The position numbers were made by a program, and so were the translations under genes. A stretch of DNA of 15,156 nt, taken from Pirellulales bacterium (GTDB lineage Bacteria; Planctomycetota; Planctomycetia; Pirellulales; JAICIG01). Where the stretch lies: positions 1-15,156 of the forward strand of contig JAICIG010000169.1 in assembly GCA_025924495.1 (NCBI GenBank), read 5' to 3'. Positions 14,035-15,156 of the stretch are shown one piece after another (within the stretch, counting starts at the first letter, position 1; each line of letters begins with the position of its first letter). The notes under the pieces were generated by a model that worked only from the letters and a program-made list of their open reading frames with translations, was not told where the DNA came from and made no database searches.

Positions 14035-15156
14035 TCAGACGAGCGCCTCCCGGATCGGTTCGGCGCGATCTTCCACGCGGTGAAAAGTCGGCAGTCCGGG
14101 CAAATCGTATTCGGCGTAAGGATCGAGCCCCAGCGCGGTGAAAATGGTGGCGAACAGATTCTTTTCGTTGAACGGCTTGTCGGCCACTTCCGCACCGTCA
14201 GCATCGGTGGCGCCGACGACCACGCCGCGGCGGATGCCGCAGCCCGCCAAAGCCAGGCTCCAGGCGTCCGGATAATGATCGCGGCCACGCGCCGGATTGA
14301 GCCAAGGCGTGCGGCCAAATTCGCCCATCATTACCACCAGCGTCGAATCGAGCAGGCCGCGCTGTTCCAGATCGGTCAGCAACTGAAAGATAATATTGTC
14401 GACTTCCGGCACGAGCATCTGATAAATCTCGTGCTGAAAGACGTGGCAATCCCAATTCATGCCATTGGCCACCATCACGAACGGGGCGCCGTTCTCCACC
14501 AGGTGACGCGCCAACAGCGCCTGCTGAGCGAAGGCGCCGGGGCCGTAACGCCGGCGATCTTCCTCGGGCAGTCGCTCGAGATCGAACAGGTGCGCGCAGC
14601 TCATCAAACCTTTCACCCGGGCGAAGGCGGCATTCTGCGACGCGGCGGCAGCGCTCTTCCGTTCATTCTCGAACTTCTTCGTCAAGAATTGGCGCAGCGC
14701 CTCGCGGTCGGCATGATCTTCGGCCGTGATGTCGGCCAGCCGATCGACGTCGGGAATTTTGAACTCGCCTCCGGCCCTGACCGGCGCATACTCGGCGCCG
14801 AGCCAGCCCGCCCAATTGCCGGCCTTGAAGGCTTTGAACTCGTTTCCTTCCGGGCAGGGATCGAGCAGCACGAAGCTAGGAATCGGGCTGTCGAGCTGAG
14901 CCAACTGCTGGCCGAGCACCGAACCGAGCGTCGGCCGCACGAACGGCGGACGCGGTTCCGCGCCGCGATTGAGCAAATCGATCCCTTGAAAATGTTCGTT
15001 GGGCTTTGTCTTCATCGACCGCACGATCGCCAACTTGTCGGCAATCGAGGCGCACTGCGGCAAAAGCGAGCTGAAGCGGACGCCGGGCTGGCGCGTTTCG
15101 ATGCTGCTGAACGGGCCGCCATAGGCGCTTTCGGGCTTCGGATCCCAAGTTTCGAA
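14035..15156 (-). CDS. DUF1501 protein (5' end beyond the window)
   Basis: Open to the right edge, with 373 codons visible; the N-terminus, where these proteins often carry a twin-arginine signal, is missing. Family marks are the first visible residues (FETWDPKPE...YGGPFSSIET), PGVRFSSLLP and LADKLAIVRS-type text, the central VMVANGMNWDCH region, and MGEFGRTPWLNPARGRDHYP near the C-terminal third. DUF1501 proteins resemble the sulfatase/alkaline phosphatase fold and are greatly expanded in Planctomycetota; their substrates are unknown. An internal TTG at 15063 is not the start, because the family sequence continues upstream of it without a stop. The stop TGA is two bases before the WD40 gene's ATG, so this is the upstream gene of the operon. 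Confidence 0.93.
   Translation of the reverse strand, partial: FETWDPKPESAYGGPFSSIETRQPGVRFSSLLPQCASIADKLAIVRSMKTKPNEHFQGIDLLNRGAEPRPPFVRPTLGSVLGQQLAQLDSPIPSFVLLDPCPEGNEFKAFKAGNWAGWLGAEYAPVRAGGEFKIPDVDRLADITAEDHADREALRQFLTKKFENERKSAAAASQNAAFARVKGLMSCAHLFDLERLPEEDRRRYGPGAFAQQALLARHLVENGAPFVMVANGMNWDCHVFQHEIYQMLVPEVDNIIFQLLTDLEQRGLLDSTLVVMMGEFGRTPWLNPARGRDHYPDAWSLALAGCGIRRGVVVGATDADGAEVADKPFNEKNLFATIFTALGLDPYAEYDLPGLPTFHRVEDRAEPIREALV

Overview
The window looks like a piece of a planctomycete chromosome (Planctomycetota, probably Pirellulales or a relative). The grounds are a DUF1501 protein followed by a WD40-repeat protein in a two-gene operon, a short double zinc-ribbon protein of a kind common in that phylum, large hybrid histidine kinases, a REP-associated transposase with its repeats, and moderately GC-rich DNA with wide gene spacing. 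This assignment is inference from gene content; no rRNA or marker gene is present.

Layout. Positions 1-2046 are the end of an integrated element. It holds a small unknown gene with its own terminator (34-383), an excisionase-like helix-turn-helix gene (458-739) and a convergent tyrosine recombinase (736-1917). The recombinase lies against the 5' side of an intact tRNA-Arg(CCU) at 2058-2130. From 2293 to 6156 the content looks chromosomal: a six-helix membrane hybrid histidine kinase (minus strand), a small unknown gene with a strong ribosome site (4962-5261), and a short-chain dehydrogenase (minus strand). From about 6460 to 8850 lies a repeat-rich accessory stretch. It holds five copies of an imperfect hairpin of about 41 nt with a constant 15-nt loop, the zinc-ribbon gene, and a RAYT (REP-associated tyrosine transposase) whose reading frame contains GTAG-headed REP hairpins at both ends. 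From 8938 to 15156 come a soluble REC-kinase-REC-HPt hybrid kinase (minus strand), an isochorismatase-family hydrolase (plus strand) with a possible leader ORF, a small two-helix membrane protein, and the DUF1501 to WD40 operon (minus strand), cut by the right edge.

How the genes work together. The recombinase and excisionase-like gene form an integration/excision module next to the tRNA. The RAYT and the GTAG REP hairpins fit a transposase-substrate pair. The other hairpin family has its own conserved loop and compensatory stem changes, and is the least explained structure here. The two hybrid kinases are orphans without an adjacent output regulator; one has no HPt domain and the other has one, so a phosphorelay between them is possible but unproven. 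DUF1501 and WD40 are separated by two bases and are surely co-transcribed.
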